Shown one piece after another: positions 1-8,927 of a DNA stretch of 64,000 nucleotides. The first letter of the stretch is position 1, and each line of letters starts with the position of its first letter. Location of the stretch: assembly GCA_036652815.1 (NCBI GenBank), contig JAVVVE010000012.1, forward strand, positions 1 through 64,000, in the 5' to 3' direction. Origin of the DNA: SZUA-378 sp036652815 (lineage in GTDB: Bacteria > Bacillota > Clostridia > Lachnospirales > Lachnospiraceae). Under the pieces are notes generated by a model, which worked only from the letters and a program-made list of their open reading frames with translations, was not told the origin of the DNA and did no database searches. Position numbers and translations under genes: made by a program.

Positions 1-54
1 GGATTAGAGCAGGGATTAGAGCAGGGATTAGAGCAGGGATTAGAGCAGGGATTA
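1..54 (+). repeat. 12-bp coding tandem repeat
   Basis: The unit GGATTAGAGCAG is repeated four times exactly (1-48) and followed by a half copy (49-54). It encodes repeated Gly-Leu-Glu-Gln. The array probably continues to the left of the window. Copy number of such exact in-frame repeats can change by slippage without breaking the frame. Confidence 0.9.
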
Positions 55-222
55 GTTGCTGTTATTCGTAAAATATATGAAAAGAAATTACCGATGGAAG
101 AAATTGCAGACCTTTTGGAGCAGGAAGAGGTCTATGTACGACAAGTCGTAGAGCTTTTCAAGTCCAATCAGGCATTGACAGATGCGCAGATAGCCGAGAA
201 ACTACAGAAACAGCACTCATGA
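1..222 (+). CDS. C-terminal fragment of an Rpn-family (PD-(D/E)XK) nuclease/transposase-like protein
   Basis: The window begins inside this gene; 73 codons remain, ending with TGA at 220-222. The fragment starts with four GLEQ tetrapeptides and then a helical tail (VIRKIYEKKLPMEEIADLL...) that resembles the C-terminal end of Rpn-family recombination-promoting nuclease/putative transposase proteins common in Lachnospiraceae, where Gln/Glu/Gly-rich repeats precede a small MEEIADLL-type helix pair. The nuclease core itself lies outside the window, so the family call rests on the tail alone and no catalytic residues can be checked. Confidence 0.6.
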   Translation, partial: GLEQGLEQGLEQGLEQGLVAVIRKIYEKKLPMEEIADLLEQEEVYVRQVVELFKSNQALTDAQIAEKLQKQHS

Positions 223-255
223 CAAGTATAGAAATTGTATAGTTTCATATGTATT

Positions 256-768
256 TTAATCTTCTTGCTGCAGCTTGAGTGGAAAAGCTTTTTGCTCAAT
301 ATACCAGCCCTTGGTACTTGAAAATGCTTGATATAAAACCTGTGGCAAGGAGTCGGCATCATCGACTGTACATACGTTAACATAATATTCTGCTGAGGCA
401 GTGCCCTCTGTAATATATCCAATCGTTTTCTCATTTAAATATATCCTATATAATCTCAATTGCTCTTCCATATCCTCCAGCTGAATCATTCCGTTATTCT
501 CGGAAATAGCTTCTATCCGGAAGGAACTGTTAATGACTAGACTGTCATCGAGCATGCACATCAATATAGCAGCTTCCGGTGCAGGGGAAGCAAGCTCATA
601 GATATCGATGGTAGTCCAACCGGTAGAGGCTTCTGTGGGTGGACTGTCACTCGTATCTATCATGGAGACAGACGTTTCGAATACATCTTTTTTCTCATGA
701 CAACCAACTAAAGAAATGCCCAATAATATATAAGTACATCCCAGGATAACTACATTTATTTTTTTCAT
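256..768 (-). CDS. Putative lipoprotein of unknown function
   Basis: 170 residues. A lysine-led hydrophobic N-terminus ends in the lipobox L20-V21-G22-C23, so Cys23 should be lipidated and the protein anchored on the outer face of the membrane. After a Ser/Thr/Pro-rich linker (about 30-50) comes a mixed alpha/beta region with no motif I recognise; part of it (about 55-125) could be a small SH3-like or NTF2-like fold, but that is a guess. A good GGGAGG ribosome site precedes the ATG. It stands 48 bases downstream of the GGDEF gene on the same strand and may be co-transcribed with it. No function is proposed. Confidence 0.6.
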   Translation of the reverse strand: MKKINVVILGCTYILLGISLVGCHEKKDVFETSVSMIDTSDSPPTEASTGWTTIDIYELASPAPEAAILMCMLDDSLVINSSFRIEAISENNGMIQLEDMEEQLRLYRIYLNEKTIGYITEGTASAEYYVNVCTVDDADSLPQVLYQAFSSTKGWYIEQKAFPLKLQQED

Positions 769-816
769 AAGGAACCTCCCATAAACGATATCTCTGTTAT
801 ACCTATATATAATATT

Positions 817-2145
817 TTATAAAAAAGAAGATTCTCCTTTTTTCATAAGATACATGTTTAAATCCGCATCATGAAGAAGTTGATCGGTATTGTGTGAATA
901 TGTTGGATAAACGGAATAGCCAATACTAATAGAAATCTGAATTGGAATATCATTGACGAGAATGGGAGTGCAAAATAATTGCTCAATATCCGCTTGAATT
1001 TGTTTGTAGTTTACAGCGGAAGAATCCTGTTTGACAATAATTGAAAATTCATCACCGCCGTTGCGAAAAGCAAAATATTGATCGCTGCAATAAACAGAGA
1101 GTCTATGAGCACATTCTATCAAGAGCAAATCGCCACAGCTATGTCCATAAAGGTCATTAACTTGTTTAAACTTATTTAAATCCAAGAAAAACAGAGCAAA
1201 AGTAATTTCCTCTTTTACAAAATTAACCAAAGTTTTAGAAAGCATTCTGCGATTGGATAAATTAGTAAGACTATCGGTAAAAGAAAGCTTTTGCATCTCA
1301 CTTTTTTGGATACGTGCGATATAGTAACTTTTAACCAATAATGTAATTAATACACTGAGTACAAGAGCAAATAACGCTTCGCATATGATTTGCGTTATGT
1401 TGAACCATCCATTTGTGGGTGCAACTCGGAAGAACCAGGTAGCATTAGGAACGGGAAAAGAAATCTCAATGGGATTAAGTAAGGTGTTTTTTGAAGATTC
1501 ATCAATGACCTGTATCTTCTTAGTGTCGGGATGGATACGATAAAGCTGATAAGAGTATCCTTCTTCTACAAATTTGTCGAGTTCTGCGGGATAGAAAGCT
1601 TCGGGTAAATCTAAAACAATAATGGAAAATCCCCAAAAATTTTTTTTGAAAGCACTATTTTCCAAATAAATTGGGCGGCGTGCGATAGCACCGAGTCCAC
1701 CTTGATAAAGTTCGAAGGGACCTGATAAGGTCATTAACCCGCTGTCTCTTGCATAAATAGCCTCGGTGGATCTCAATGGGTCTGCAAACAAGTCACCAAA
1801 GGCTTCTTCGTTTCCTTCCATAGGATAGACCATACTTACAACACCATTAGGTGCAAGCTGTAAACTACGGATAGCAGTATTATCAATCAGCGATTTTGCA
1901 ATATAATCAAATTTTTCAACCTGACCATTTGATTCCACAACTAACATTTCAAGTGATTGTGTTTTTAAAAGTAGCGTATTCATCACATATTGCAGTTTAT
2001 TTACCTGTGAATGAGTGACATAATTAGCACGCTCCCGCATATGATTATAATCGCTGTTTTCCTTTATGAAAATTATTAACGTACAAAGAGATAACAGCAT
2101 GACAAAAAGCAATATAAGCAAAATTTGATTTTTCTTTTTTAACAT
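817..2145 (-). CDS. Membrane diguanylate cyclase with extracytoplasmic CHASE-like sensor (GGDEF)
   Basis: 442 residues. Transmembrane segment at about 8-28, an extracytoplasmic region of about 220 residues with CHASE-domain hallmarks (YPMEGNE, the LSGPFELYQGG segment, RRPIYL), a second membrane segment at about 250-272, then a GGDEF domain to the end. The signature GGDEF is intact at 363-367 and the upstream DLNKFKQVNDLYGH motif is present, so it should make cyclic di-GMP from two GTP. The position that would carry the RxxD inhibitory site reads YCSD, so product inhibition through that site is unlikely. The ligand of the sensor is not apparent. An AAAGGAAA ribosome site precedes the start. 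Confidence 0.85.
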   Translation of the reverse strand: MLKKKNQILLILLFVMLLSLCTLIIFIKENSDYNHMRERANYVTHSQVNKLQYVMNTLLLKTQSLEMLVVESNGQVEKFDYIAKSLIDNTAIRSLQLAPNGVVSMVYPMEGNEEAFGDLFADPLRSTEAIYARDSGLMTLSGPFELYQGGLGAIARRPIYLENSAFKKNFWGFSIIVLDLPEAFYPAELDKFVEEGYSYQLYRIHPDTKKIQVIDESSKNTLLNPIEISFPVPNATWFFRVAPTNGWFNITQIICEALFALVLSVLITLLVKSYYIARIQKSEMQKLSFTDSLTNLSNRRMLSKTLVNFVKEEITFALFFLDLNKFKQVNDLYGHSCGDLLLIECAHRLSVYCSDQYFAFRNGGDEFSIIVKQDSSAVNYKQIQADIEQLFCTPILVNDIPIQISISIGYSVYPTYSHNTDQLLHDADLNMYLMKKGESSFL

Positions 2146-2311
2146 GTTAAACCATTTCCTTTCGGAGCAAAATTCTTGAGTAATGGGTGGTCTGCTTTTT
2201 ATCAGTATATCACTTATCTCTTTGCAAAATCAATGTTTACATGGCACTTTTACTTGCCAAAGGATAACAAAAAATTAAAAAAATAAATAATATCATATAC
2301 TTTTTGAATTC

Positions 2312-2340
2312 TTGACCTTTATTATAAGAAGTGTTATTAT
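2312..2340 (+). promoter_or_regulatory. Probable sigma-A promoter of ptb-buk
   Basis: TTGACC at 2312-2317 and TATTAT at 2335-2340 are separated by 17 bases. The start of transcription would fall near 2347, about 60 bases ahead of the ptb start codon. The rest of the gap 2146-2388 is AT-rich without other clear signals. Confidence 0.6.
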
Positions 2341-2351
2341 TTTAACATATT

Positions 2352-2374
2352 GAATGTCCAATAGATCGACATTC
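2352..2374. promoter_or_regulatory. Inverted repeat just downstream of the ptb promoter (candidate operator)
   Basis: GAATGTC (2352-2358) and GACATTC (2368-2374) form a perfect 7-bp inverted repeat with a 9-base spacer, lying at about +5 to +28 relative to the inferred start point. The position suits a repressor site; a weak 5' hairpin is the alternative. It does not match the Rex consensus. Confidence 0.4.
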
Positions 2375-2409
2375 TTTCACAAACAATAATGATAAGGGGT
2401 GCAAATCAA

Positions 2410-3333
2410 ATGAGTAAGAGTTTTGAAGATTTATTATCCAAAGTATCCACCTACAGTATGAAAACGGTAGCTGTTGCCGTTGCACAGGATGAAGCTGTGC
2501 TAGAAGCCGTTCACGCTGCCAAAGAACGTCATATAGCCAACGCTATTTTAGTGGGAGACGAAAGCAAGATTCTCGAGATTGCCAAAGGACTACATATGGA
2601 CTTATCCGGTATCGAAATCGTTAATGAACCCGACATTGCTGCTGCTACACTCAAGGCTGTAGAGTTAGTGCATAACAAAAAAGCAGATATTCTTTTAAAA
2701 GGTCTGGTAGATTCTAAAACATTCCTAAAAAGCGTATTGAATAAAGAAGTGGGACTGCGAACCGACAAGATGATGTCACATGTCTGCGTATTTGAGATTG
2801 AAGGCATCGACCGCTTATTATTCTTTACAGATGTCGCTTTCAATACCTACCCTAATTTGGAAGAAAAAGTTAAGATAATCAACAATACTGTGGAGATAGC
2901 AAGAGCTTGTGGTATTGAAACACCAAAGGTGGCACCTATCTGTGCTGTAGAAGTCGTCAATCCCAAGATGCCTCCAACCGTCGATGCTGATGAATTGACT
3001 AAGATGAACGAACGTGGAGAAATTAAGAATTGTATTGTCCATGGTCCATTGTCTATGGATCTTGCAATCTCCGAAGCTGCTGCCAAACACAAGGGTGGAC
3101 TGACCAATCCAGTTATAGGCAATGCCGATATCCTGCTATTTCCTAATATCGATGCCGGTAATATTACTTATAAATTATTAGTTCAAACTGCTAAAGTCAA
3201 GAATGGCAACATGTTAATCGGTGCATCTGCTCCGGTTATCCTAACTTCCCGTTCAGATGGCTTTGAGATTAAAGTAAATTCCATTGCATTGGCTTCTGTT
3301 ATAGCTGAATCTTTAAAACAAAAAGAACAATAA
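2410..3333 (+). CDS. ptb: Phosphate butyryltransferase
   Basis: 307 residues from the ATG at 2410, chosen because AAGGGG at 2394-2399 lies correctly ahead of it; the in-frame ATG at 2389 would put that site inside the gene. The protein belongs to the phosphate acetyl/butyryltransferase family and has the usual length; KGLVDSKTFLKSVL and the C-terminal GNMLIGASAPVILTSRSD segment are typical. It exchanges CoA and phosphate on butyryl-CoA to give butyryl-phosphate in the cytosol. buk follows 38 bases downstream, making the standard ptb-buk pair for butyrate release with ATP formation. Confidence 0.93.
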   Translation: MSKSFEDLLSKVSTYSMKTVAVAVAQDEAVLEAVHAAKERHIANAILVGDESKILEIAKGLHMDLSGIEIVNEPDIAAATLKAVELVHNKKADILLKGLVDSKTFLKSVLNKEVGLRTDKMMSHVCVFEIEGIDRLLFFTDVAFNTYPNLEEKVKIINNTVEIARACGIETPKVAPICAVEVVNPKMPPTVDADELTKMNERGEIKNCIVHGPLSMDLAISEAAAKHKGGLTNPVIGNADILLFPNIDAGNITYKLLVQTAKVKNGNMLIGASAPVILTSRSDGFEIKVNSIALASVIAESLKQKEQ

Positions 3334-3371
3334 ACACTACCATAAAGAACAATCAGAAAGGACTTTAAATC

Positions 3372-4439
3372 ATGTCAATTAAAAGTTTAATTATTAATCC
3401 GGGTTCTACCTCCACAAAAATTGGTGTCTTTGAAGATGAGACGCTGTTATTTGAAGAGACGCTGAGACACTCCACAGAGGAAATCGCACAATATGCTTCT
3501 ATCGTAGATCAAAAAGATTTTCGTAAGAACATCATTTTAACACTTCTCAAAGAAAAAGACTTCGATATCCATTCCCTAAATGTCATCGTAGGTCGTGGTG
3601 GTATGCTAAAACCTATTCCAGGCGGTACTTATGCCGTATCTGATGCTCTCCTGGCTGACTTAAAAGTAGGGATTCAGGGACAGCATGCTTCTAACCTAGG
3701 TGGTATCCTTGCCAGAGAAATCGGTGATTCTATCGGAGTACCATCCTATATTGTAGATCCAGTTGTAGTAGATGAATTAGAACCGATCTCCAGATATTCA
3801 GGTGTTCCAGAATTACCGAGAACCAGTGTATTTCATGCCCTGAATCAAAAAGCAGTAGCAAAACGCTATGCAAAAGAATGTGGCAATGCTTATGATGCAC
3901 TTAACCTAATCGTTGTACATATGGGTGGTGGTGTCTCTGTGGGTGCACATAAATCCGGTAAAGTCATTGATGTATTCAATGCACTCGACGGAGATGGTGC
4001 TTTCTCTCCCGAAAGAGCGGGCGGTGTCCCTACCGGAGCTTTAGTCAAGATGTGCTTCAGTGGGCAATATACCGAAAAAGAAGTCTATTCCAAATTAGTT
4101 GGTAAAGGTGGATTTAACGCATATGTAAATACCAATGATATGAGAGATGTAGAAAAAATGATAGATAATGGCGATGCCAAAGCGGAAGAGATCCGCAGAG
4201 CTTTTATTCTTCAAGTATCCAAAGATATCGGTTCTATGGCTACCGTGCTGAATGGTAAGGTAGACCGAATCGTTGTAACCGGAGGAATCGCTTATGATAA
4301 AGCAGTCGTTGCCGGATTGAAAGAACGTTGTGAATGGATCGCTCCATTTACTGTATATCCCGGTGAAGATGAATTACTGGCTCTGACCCAAGGAGCTCTT
4401 CGCGTTATCAATGGAGAAGAAAAAGCATTGAATTACTAA
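3372..4439 (+). CDS. buk: Butyrate kinase
   Basis: 355 residues, the normal length for an acetokinase-family butyrate kinase. The ASKHA-fold signatures are visible: the N-terminal phosphate loop NPGSTSTKIGVFEDE, the mid-protein GGGVSVGAH adenosine/phosphate segment (about 188-196), and the C-terminal VTGGIAYDKAV motif. It converts butyryl-phosphate and ADP to butyrate and ATP. A GAAAGGA ribosome site precedes the ATG. Related kinases often accept propionyl or branched acyl phosphates, which matters here because the neighbouring microcompartment operon makes an acyl-phosphate but carries no kinase of its own. Confidence 0.94.
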   Translation: MSIKSLIINPGSTSTKIGVFEDETLLFEETLRHSTEEIAQYASIVDQKDFRKNIILTLLKEKDFDIHSLNVIVGRGGMLKPIPGGTYAVSDALLADLKVGIQGQHASNLGGILAREIGDSIGVPSYIVDPVVVDELEPISRYSGVPELPRTSVFHALNQKAVAKRYAKECGNAYDALNLIVVHMGGGVSVGAHKSGKVIDVFNALDGDGAFSPERAGGVPTGALVKMCFSGQYTEKEVYSKLVGKGGFNAYVNTNDMRDVEKMIDNGDAKAEEIRRAFILQVSKDIGSMATVLNGKVDRIVVTGGIAYDKAVVAGLKERCEWIAPFTVYPGEDELLALTQGALRVINGEEKALNY

Positions 4440-4498
4440 GACAGCATAAATAGTACCTGCAATTTAATAAAGAAACATGCGCCGCCAGGTGCACAGTC

Positions 4499-4540
4499 AA
4501 AAAAAAGTCACCCTCTCTTTTGAGAGGATGACTTTTTTTG
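4499..4540. terminator. Bidirectional rho-independent terminator between buk and the chemoreceptor gene
   Basis: An 11-bp stem (GTCACCCTCTC / GAGAGGATGAC, one C-A mismatch that becomes a wobble pair in the other direction) closes a TTTT/AAAA loop and is flanked by runs of A on the left and T on the right. It ends buk from the left and the long microcompartment operon from the right. Confidence 0.88.
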
Positions 4541-4553
4541 TCTTTATCACTCA

Positions 4554-6626
4554 TTATTCAATGATGAAACTACTGATAGCACTCTGAAGCTCTCCCGACT
4601 GCATACTCAATTGTTCTGCTTCCTGATTCAAATCTTCTGAAGCCTGCACTTGATAAGAGGTATTCAGTTTCACATCTGCAGCTGTTGCCGCAATCTCATT
4701 CAGAACGGTCGTGATATTCTCTAATGCTTCCATCGTAACGCTCTTAGCATCTCTAATATCTCTGATTCCGTTGGTAATGTCATTCATATTACTATCCAGA
4801 CCTTCTACATGTTCCGTAATATTATTAAAAGCATTTACCGTGTTCTGCAAGATAACTTCCTGCGCAGACAAAAGTGCACCGGCATCACGAGCTGTTGAGG
4901 CTGTATTTCCTGTCATCTGCTGAATCTCCTGTATAATACCTGCAATCTGCTTAGAGGCATTCATGGAGGCTGTCGCTAATTTTCCTATTTCCTCTGCTAC
5001 TACGCCGAATCCTCTTCCATGCTCTCCCGCTCTTGCCGCTTCAATAGATGCATTGAGGGATAAGAGATTCGTCTCTTCTGCTATATCATTAATCATCACC
5101 ACAATACCACTAATTTGCTGGGATTTGGCATCCAGCTCATCAATATCAGTGATGACACTGCTCGTAATCTCTGAGGTTTCTTTGGCTTTCTGTTCCAGCT
5201 CCTCTACTGTATGTAACCCTTCTGCGGATGCTTGTATCGTAGCAGTCATAGACTGTGATATCTGTTTCGCTCCATGATGTACTTCTTCCACCTTCTCTTC
5301 CAGAAGACTCATCTTATCAAGACACTGTCTTGCATCTTGTGCCTGCATCTCGAGACCGGACTCCATCTGACCGATGACTGCTGAGATCCCTTTAGAGGTC
5401 TCCACCATCTTCCCTGAGGCATTAGCTACCGCAGTCGACGCATTGAAAATAGACGCCGATACCTGTGCAGCTCTCTGAATCAAGGCTTTCATACCAGATA
5501 GCATGGCTCCCAAATGCCTAGTTAATGCTCCAAACTCATCTCTTCGTTTGGTATCGGTACGCACGGTAAGATCTCCATCTGCTGCTTTTTTAGCCAGACG
5601 ATTCATCTTATTCATCATGTTCCCGATCCCCGCTGCTAAGATGAGTGCCACTAGAACAGCAATCACAATCGCAATTAGTACCATCATATTGGTTAAATTT
5701 TTAATTCCGGCTGTCTGTGCCGTAATGGCTGCTTCCGGAATAAGGGCTCCCATCATGTTGCCGGTTGTTCCTATCTTGGCATATAGATACAGATAAGGCT
5801 GTCCTGCGTACTCAAACTCTTGTAATCCTGTGTTTTCAGTGCTTTGAACTGCTGTGTTATAAAAATCTTGACCAAAGAATTCTTTCTCGGTGTTTTCACC
5901 TTCTGCTGTGATTTCACGTCCATCTACTGTAATAAATGCGCTCTTACTGCCTTCCGGTAATTGCAGATTACAGATCGGTTTTTGAATCGCTTCCATCGAT
6001 ACATCCATAATAACCACACCGATAGGCTGCATACTATTCCCAACGATTTGTCTGCTGACCGATACTCCATACTGTGAATCTTTGATCATCAACGATTCAT
6101 CAATCGTTCTGTGATAGCCACTCCATACCGCCTCACCCTTTTGTTCTGCGACTAATTTTCCTTCCGGCATCTCCATAAATTCTGCATACTTATCTGCTGT
6201 AATGGATGATACTGTCGTGGCACTTCGTCCATAAGGTGCCAAAACACAAACATGTCCTATATTAGCATCACTGTCAACGATCTCTTTTGTCTTACCGGTA
6301 ATCTGATTATAGGTGTCTCCTTCTTTCGCTGTATTTCCTGCATAGATTCCCTCATAATAATGACGAATCTCATTATTCGTGGCTAATTCCGCTGATTTAG
6401 CTGAAACTGTCTGCAATAAGATATTATAGTATTCCCCTATTTGCTGCACTGTGCTCTGCGTAGCATCTTGATAATTGGCAATGATGACTTCAGATGCTTT
6501 CTGTGTGGAAAGCTTACCAAGGAGCACAATCAAAACCACCGGAATCAAAAAAGCACCTAGTAATTTTGTTCGAATCCCAAAAAACATTGCATGTGTTTTC
6601 TCTTTTTTCTTTCTTGTAGCCTTCAT
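4554..6626 (-). CDS. Methyl-accepting chemotaxis protein with Cache-type sensor
   Basis: 690 residues: membrane segment at about 18-38, a large extracytoplasmic region (about 40-305) of dCache type, a second membrane segment at about 310-333, HAMP linker (about 335-390), and a long coiled-coil signalling domain. The conserved hairpin tip is intact (EETNLLSLNASIEAARAGEH...), so it should dock CheA/CheW. Its ribosome site GAGAGGT overlaps the stop codon region of the upstream sugar kinase, leaving only 12 bases between them, and no terminator intervenes. This makes it the last gene of the microcompartment operon and suggests that taxis towards a related sugar or diol is switched on together with its breakdown. 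The ligand cannot be read from sequence. Confidence 0.92.
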   Translation of the reverse strand: MKATRKKKEKTHAMFFGIRTKLLGAFLIPVVLIVLLGKLSTQKASEVIIANYQDATQSTVQQIGEYYNILLQTVSAKSAELATNNEIRHYYEGIYAGNTAKEGDTYNQITGKTKEIVDSDANIGHVCVLAPYGRSATTVSSITADKYAEFMEMPEGKLVAEQKGEAVWSGYHRTIDESLMIKDSQYGVSVSRQIVGNSMQPIGVVIMDVSMEAIQKPICNLQLPEGSKSAFITVDGREITAEGENTEKEFFGQDFYNTAVQSTENTGLQEFEYAGQPYLYLYAKIGTTGNMMGALIPEAAITAQTAGIKNLTNMMVLIAIVIAVLVALILAAGIGNMMNKMNRLAKKAADGDLTVRTDTKRRDEFGALTRHLGAMLSGMKALIQRAAQVSASIFNASTAVANASGKMVETSKGISAVIGQMESGLEMQAQDARQCLDKMSLLEEKVEEVHHGAKQISQSMTATIQASAEGLHTVEELEQKAKETSEITSSVITDIDELDAKSQQISGIVVMINDIAEETNLLSLNASIEAARAGEHGRGFGVVAEEIGKLATASMNASKQIAGIIQEIQQMTGNTASTARDAGALLSAQEVILQNTVNAFNNITEHVEGLDSNMNDITNGIRDIRDAKSVTMEALENITTVLNEIAATAADVKLNTSYQVQASEDLNQEAEQLSMQSGELQSAISSFIIE

Positions 6627-6638
6627 TGGAATACCTCT

Positions 6639-8105
6639 CTATCGGATGGCTTGAGAAAATATATCATAAGCCTTCTTCCACTGTTCTGTATCCTGTGGTT
6701 CATATACCTTAATCTCCTGTGAAGCTGCAATCAATGCTCTGGCTTCCTTTAAATCTTTTACATCCCCTGATGCCACCAATTGTAACACCAGATTTCCGAG
6801 AACTGTCGCTTCTATCGGTCCGGCAATTACCTTTCGTCCACACGCATTGGCGGTAAACTGGCAGAGTAGCTGGCTCTGTGTTCCTCCACCTACCATATAA
6901 ATAGTCTGATAGGTTTTATTAGTACAATCTTCTATCTCTTCTAACGCTTTACGATACGTTAATGCCAGACTTTCATTAATACAGCGAACAACTGCACCTA
7001 TGGTCTCCGGAATCGGTTGTTCTGTTTCTTTACAGTAAGCACGGATTCTATCGGGAACATTACCTTGAGGAACAAATTGTGGTGCATCCGGGTCGATAAA
7101 GCTCCGCAGCATAGGAGTTTCTCCTGCTAATTTCTCCAAATCTCCAAAACTATATTCGCATCCTTCCCGTATCCACTGCCGTCTGCTTTCCTGAATCAGC
7201 CAAAGTCCGATAATGTTCTTCATAAAAGTAGTTTTATTATCACATCCACCTTCATTGGTAGCATTATATCCCTCTGATTTATCATTAATAATAGGTTCTG
7301 CCAATTCTGTTCCCAACAGTGACCATGTCCCACAGCTAATAAAGATGAAGTCTTCTTCTTTTGCCGGAACTGCAATAACTGCACTCTGTGTATCATGGGA
7401 TGCTACCGATACCACCGGTACCTCTGATACCCCCAGCTCATCGCAGATTTCCTTACTTAAATTACCTATAATGGTACCACTTGGTACAATCTTTGGGAAA
7501 ATATCAGTACGAATACCCAGACTGTTCATGACCTTTGGGGACCACTCTCTTTGTTTGGCATCCATAAGCTGCGTTGTAGAAGCAATCGAATACTCTGTAC
7601 TCTTAATACCGGTCAACATATATGCGAAGAGATCGGGCATCAATAATGCGGTATCCACCCGTTCCATCAGTTCCGGACGTTTCGTAATTAGCGAAAGCAA
7701 TTGAAATGCGGTATTAATCTCCATAAATTGATTGCCGGTAATCGCATAAAATTCATTTTGGGGAATCAGTTCGAAACTACGTGCCAACATACCCTCTGTT
7801 CTATCATCTCTATAATGAATCGGATTTTCCAGAAGGTTACCTTTTTGATCCAACAATCCAAAATCAACACCCCAGGTGTCAATACCGATACTTTGGAATC
7901 CTCCTGCGTTTTTTGCTTTGATGATACCCGTCTTAATCTCATGGAATAGGCGTAAAACATCCCAATACATCACATGGTTCACGACAACCGGATCATTGGG
8001 AAAACGATGAATCTCCTCTAGCTGAAGGGTCTCACCATTATAAGTTCCAATCATTGCTCTTCCACTTGAAGCTCCAAAATCAAATGCCAATACTCTCTTT
8101 TCCAT
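6639..8105 (-). CDS. rhaB: Rhamnulokinase (FGGY sugar kinase)
   Basis: 488 residues. The N-terminal FDFGASSGRAMIG phosphate loop, SIGIDTWGVDFGLLD and HYRDDRTEGM are classic for RhaB, and MVGGGTQSQLLCQ near 395-405 supplies the adenosine motif of the second ASKHA domain. It phosphorylates the 1-position of L-rhamnulose. No rhamnose isomerase is in the window, whereas fucose isomerase and mutarotase are, so in this cell it may also phosphorylate L-fuculose; that is inference from context. It lies 18 bases after the DeoR gene and directly before the chemoreceptor gene. Confidence 0.88.
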   Translation of the reverse strand: MEKRVLAFDFGASSGRAMIGTYNGETLQLEEIHRFPNDPVVVNHVMYWDVLRLFHEIKTGIIKAKNAGGFQSIGIDTWGVDFGLLDQKGNLLENPIHYRDDRTEGMLARSFELIPQNEFYAITGNQFMEINTAFQLLSLITKRPELMERVDTALLMPDLFAYMLTGIKSTEYSIASTTQLMDAKQREWSPKVMNSLGIRTDIFPKIVPSGTIIGNLSKEICDELGVSEVPVVSVASHDTQSAVIAVPAKEEDFIFISCGTWSLLGTELAEPIINDKSEGYNATNEGGCDNKTTFMKNIIGLWLIQESRRQWIREGCEYSFGDLEKLAGETPMLRSFIDPDAPQFVPQGNVPDRIRAYCKETEQPIPETIGAVVRCINESLALTYRKALEEIEDCTNKTYQTIYMVGGGTQSQLLCQFTANACGRKVIAGPIEATVLGNLVLQLVASGDVKDLKEARALIAASQEIKVYEPQDTEQWKKAYDIFSQAIR

Positions 8106-8123
8106 TTAAAGTACCACCCTTCT

Positions 8124-8888
8124 TTATTCTTCGAATCTAATATGGATACCCTCTCGTTCTATGGTATCAATCCATATCTCATTCGGTCTCAAATCTGTAA
8201 CAAAAGTATCCATGACCGATAATTCTCCTAATTTCATAAATGAAATTCTGTCAAATTTAGTGCTATCTACTGCTAATATCTTCTGTTTGGCCGCTCGTAA
8301 CATATGTTTCTTTATCTGTACATCCGGCTCGTTGGAATCAGTGATGCCATACTCTTTATCAATCCCTTTACAGGATATGATGACTTTATCCATATAAAAA
8401 TTATCTATCATCTGCTCTGCCTGTTGTCCAACCAAAGAAAGGGCACCTTCTTTTAGAAGCCCACCTGTAGATAATACTTTCCATTCTGTTTTATCAGCCA
8501 GCTCCAATAAAATCTCAATAGAATTGGTAATGACTGTAATATTTTTACGCTGCTTAATCTCTTTGGCTACATACAATGCTGTGGAACTGGAGTCAAACAT
8601 AATTCTATCTCCATCCATTATCATATCAGCAATGAGTTTTGCAATCTTTTGTTTTCCTTTTATGTTAGTTCGTTTTCTAATATTATAGGGAAGTTCGAGA
8701 TTGAGATTATCACATAGGATCGCTCCCCCATAGGTTTTCTTTGCAAAACCGTCCTGCTCTAATTTCTCCAGGTCTCTTCGTATCGTTTCCTCTGTCACTT
8801 CATAATACTGGCTTAAATCGCTTACCAAGACCTTACTCTCATCCTGTAATTTTGCCAGAATCTCATTTCTTCTCTCAATGGCTAACAT
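8124..8888 (-). CDS. DeoR-family transcriptional regulator
   Basis: 254 residues. An N-terminal winged helix-turn-helix (ERRNEILAKLQ, then VTEETIRRDLEKLEQDGFAKKTYGGA) is followed by the DeoR C-terminal sugar-phosphate sensor domain with its DSSSTALYVAKEI and ITNSIEI segments. Such proteins usually repress sugar operons and are released by a phosphorylated intermediate. Sitting inside the microcompartment operon, between the shell protein and kinase genes, it is probably an autoregulator of the operon responding to fuculose-/rhamnulose-phosphate or DHAP; this effector is inferred, not visible. Confidence 0.88.
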   Translation of the reverse strand: MLAIERRNEILAKLQDESKVLVSDLSQYYEVTEETIRRDLEKLEQDGFAKKTYGGAILCDNLNLELPYNIRKRTNIKGKQKIAKLIADMIMDGDRIMFDSSSTALYVAKEIKQRKNITVITNSIEILLELADKTEWKVLSTGGLLKEGALSLVGQQAEQMIDNFYMDKVIISCKGIDKEYGITDSNEPDVQIKKHMLRAAKQKILAVDSTKFDRISFMKLGELSVMDTFVTDLRPNEIWIDTIEREGIHIRFEE

Positions 8889-8927
8889 CTATATAATCAT
8901 ACTCCTTTCAATACATGCAAGAAGCGA

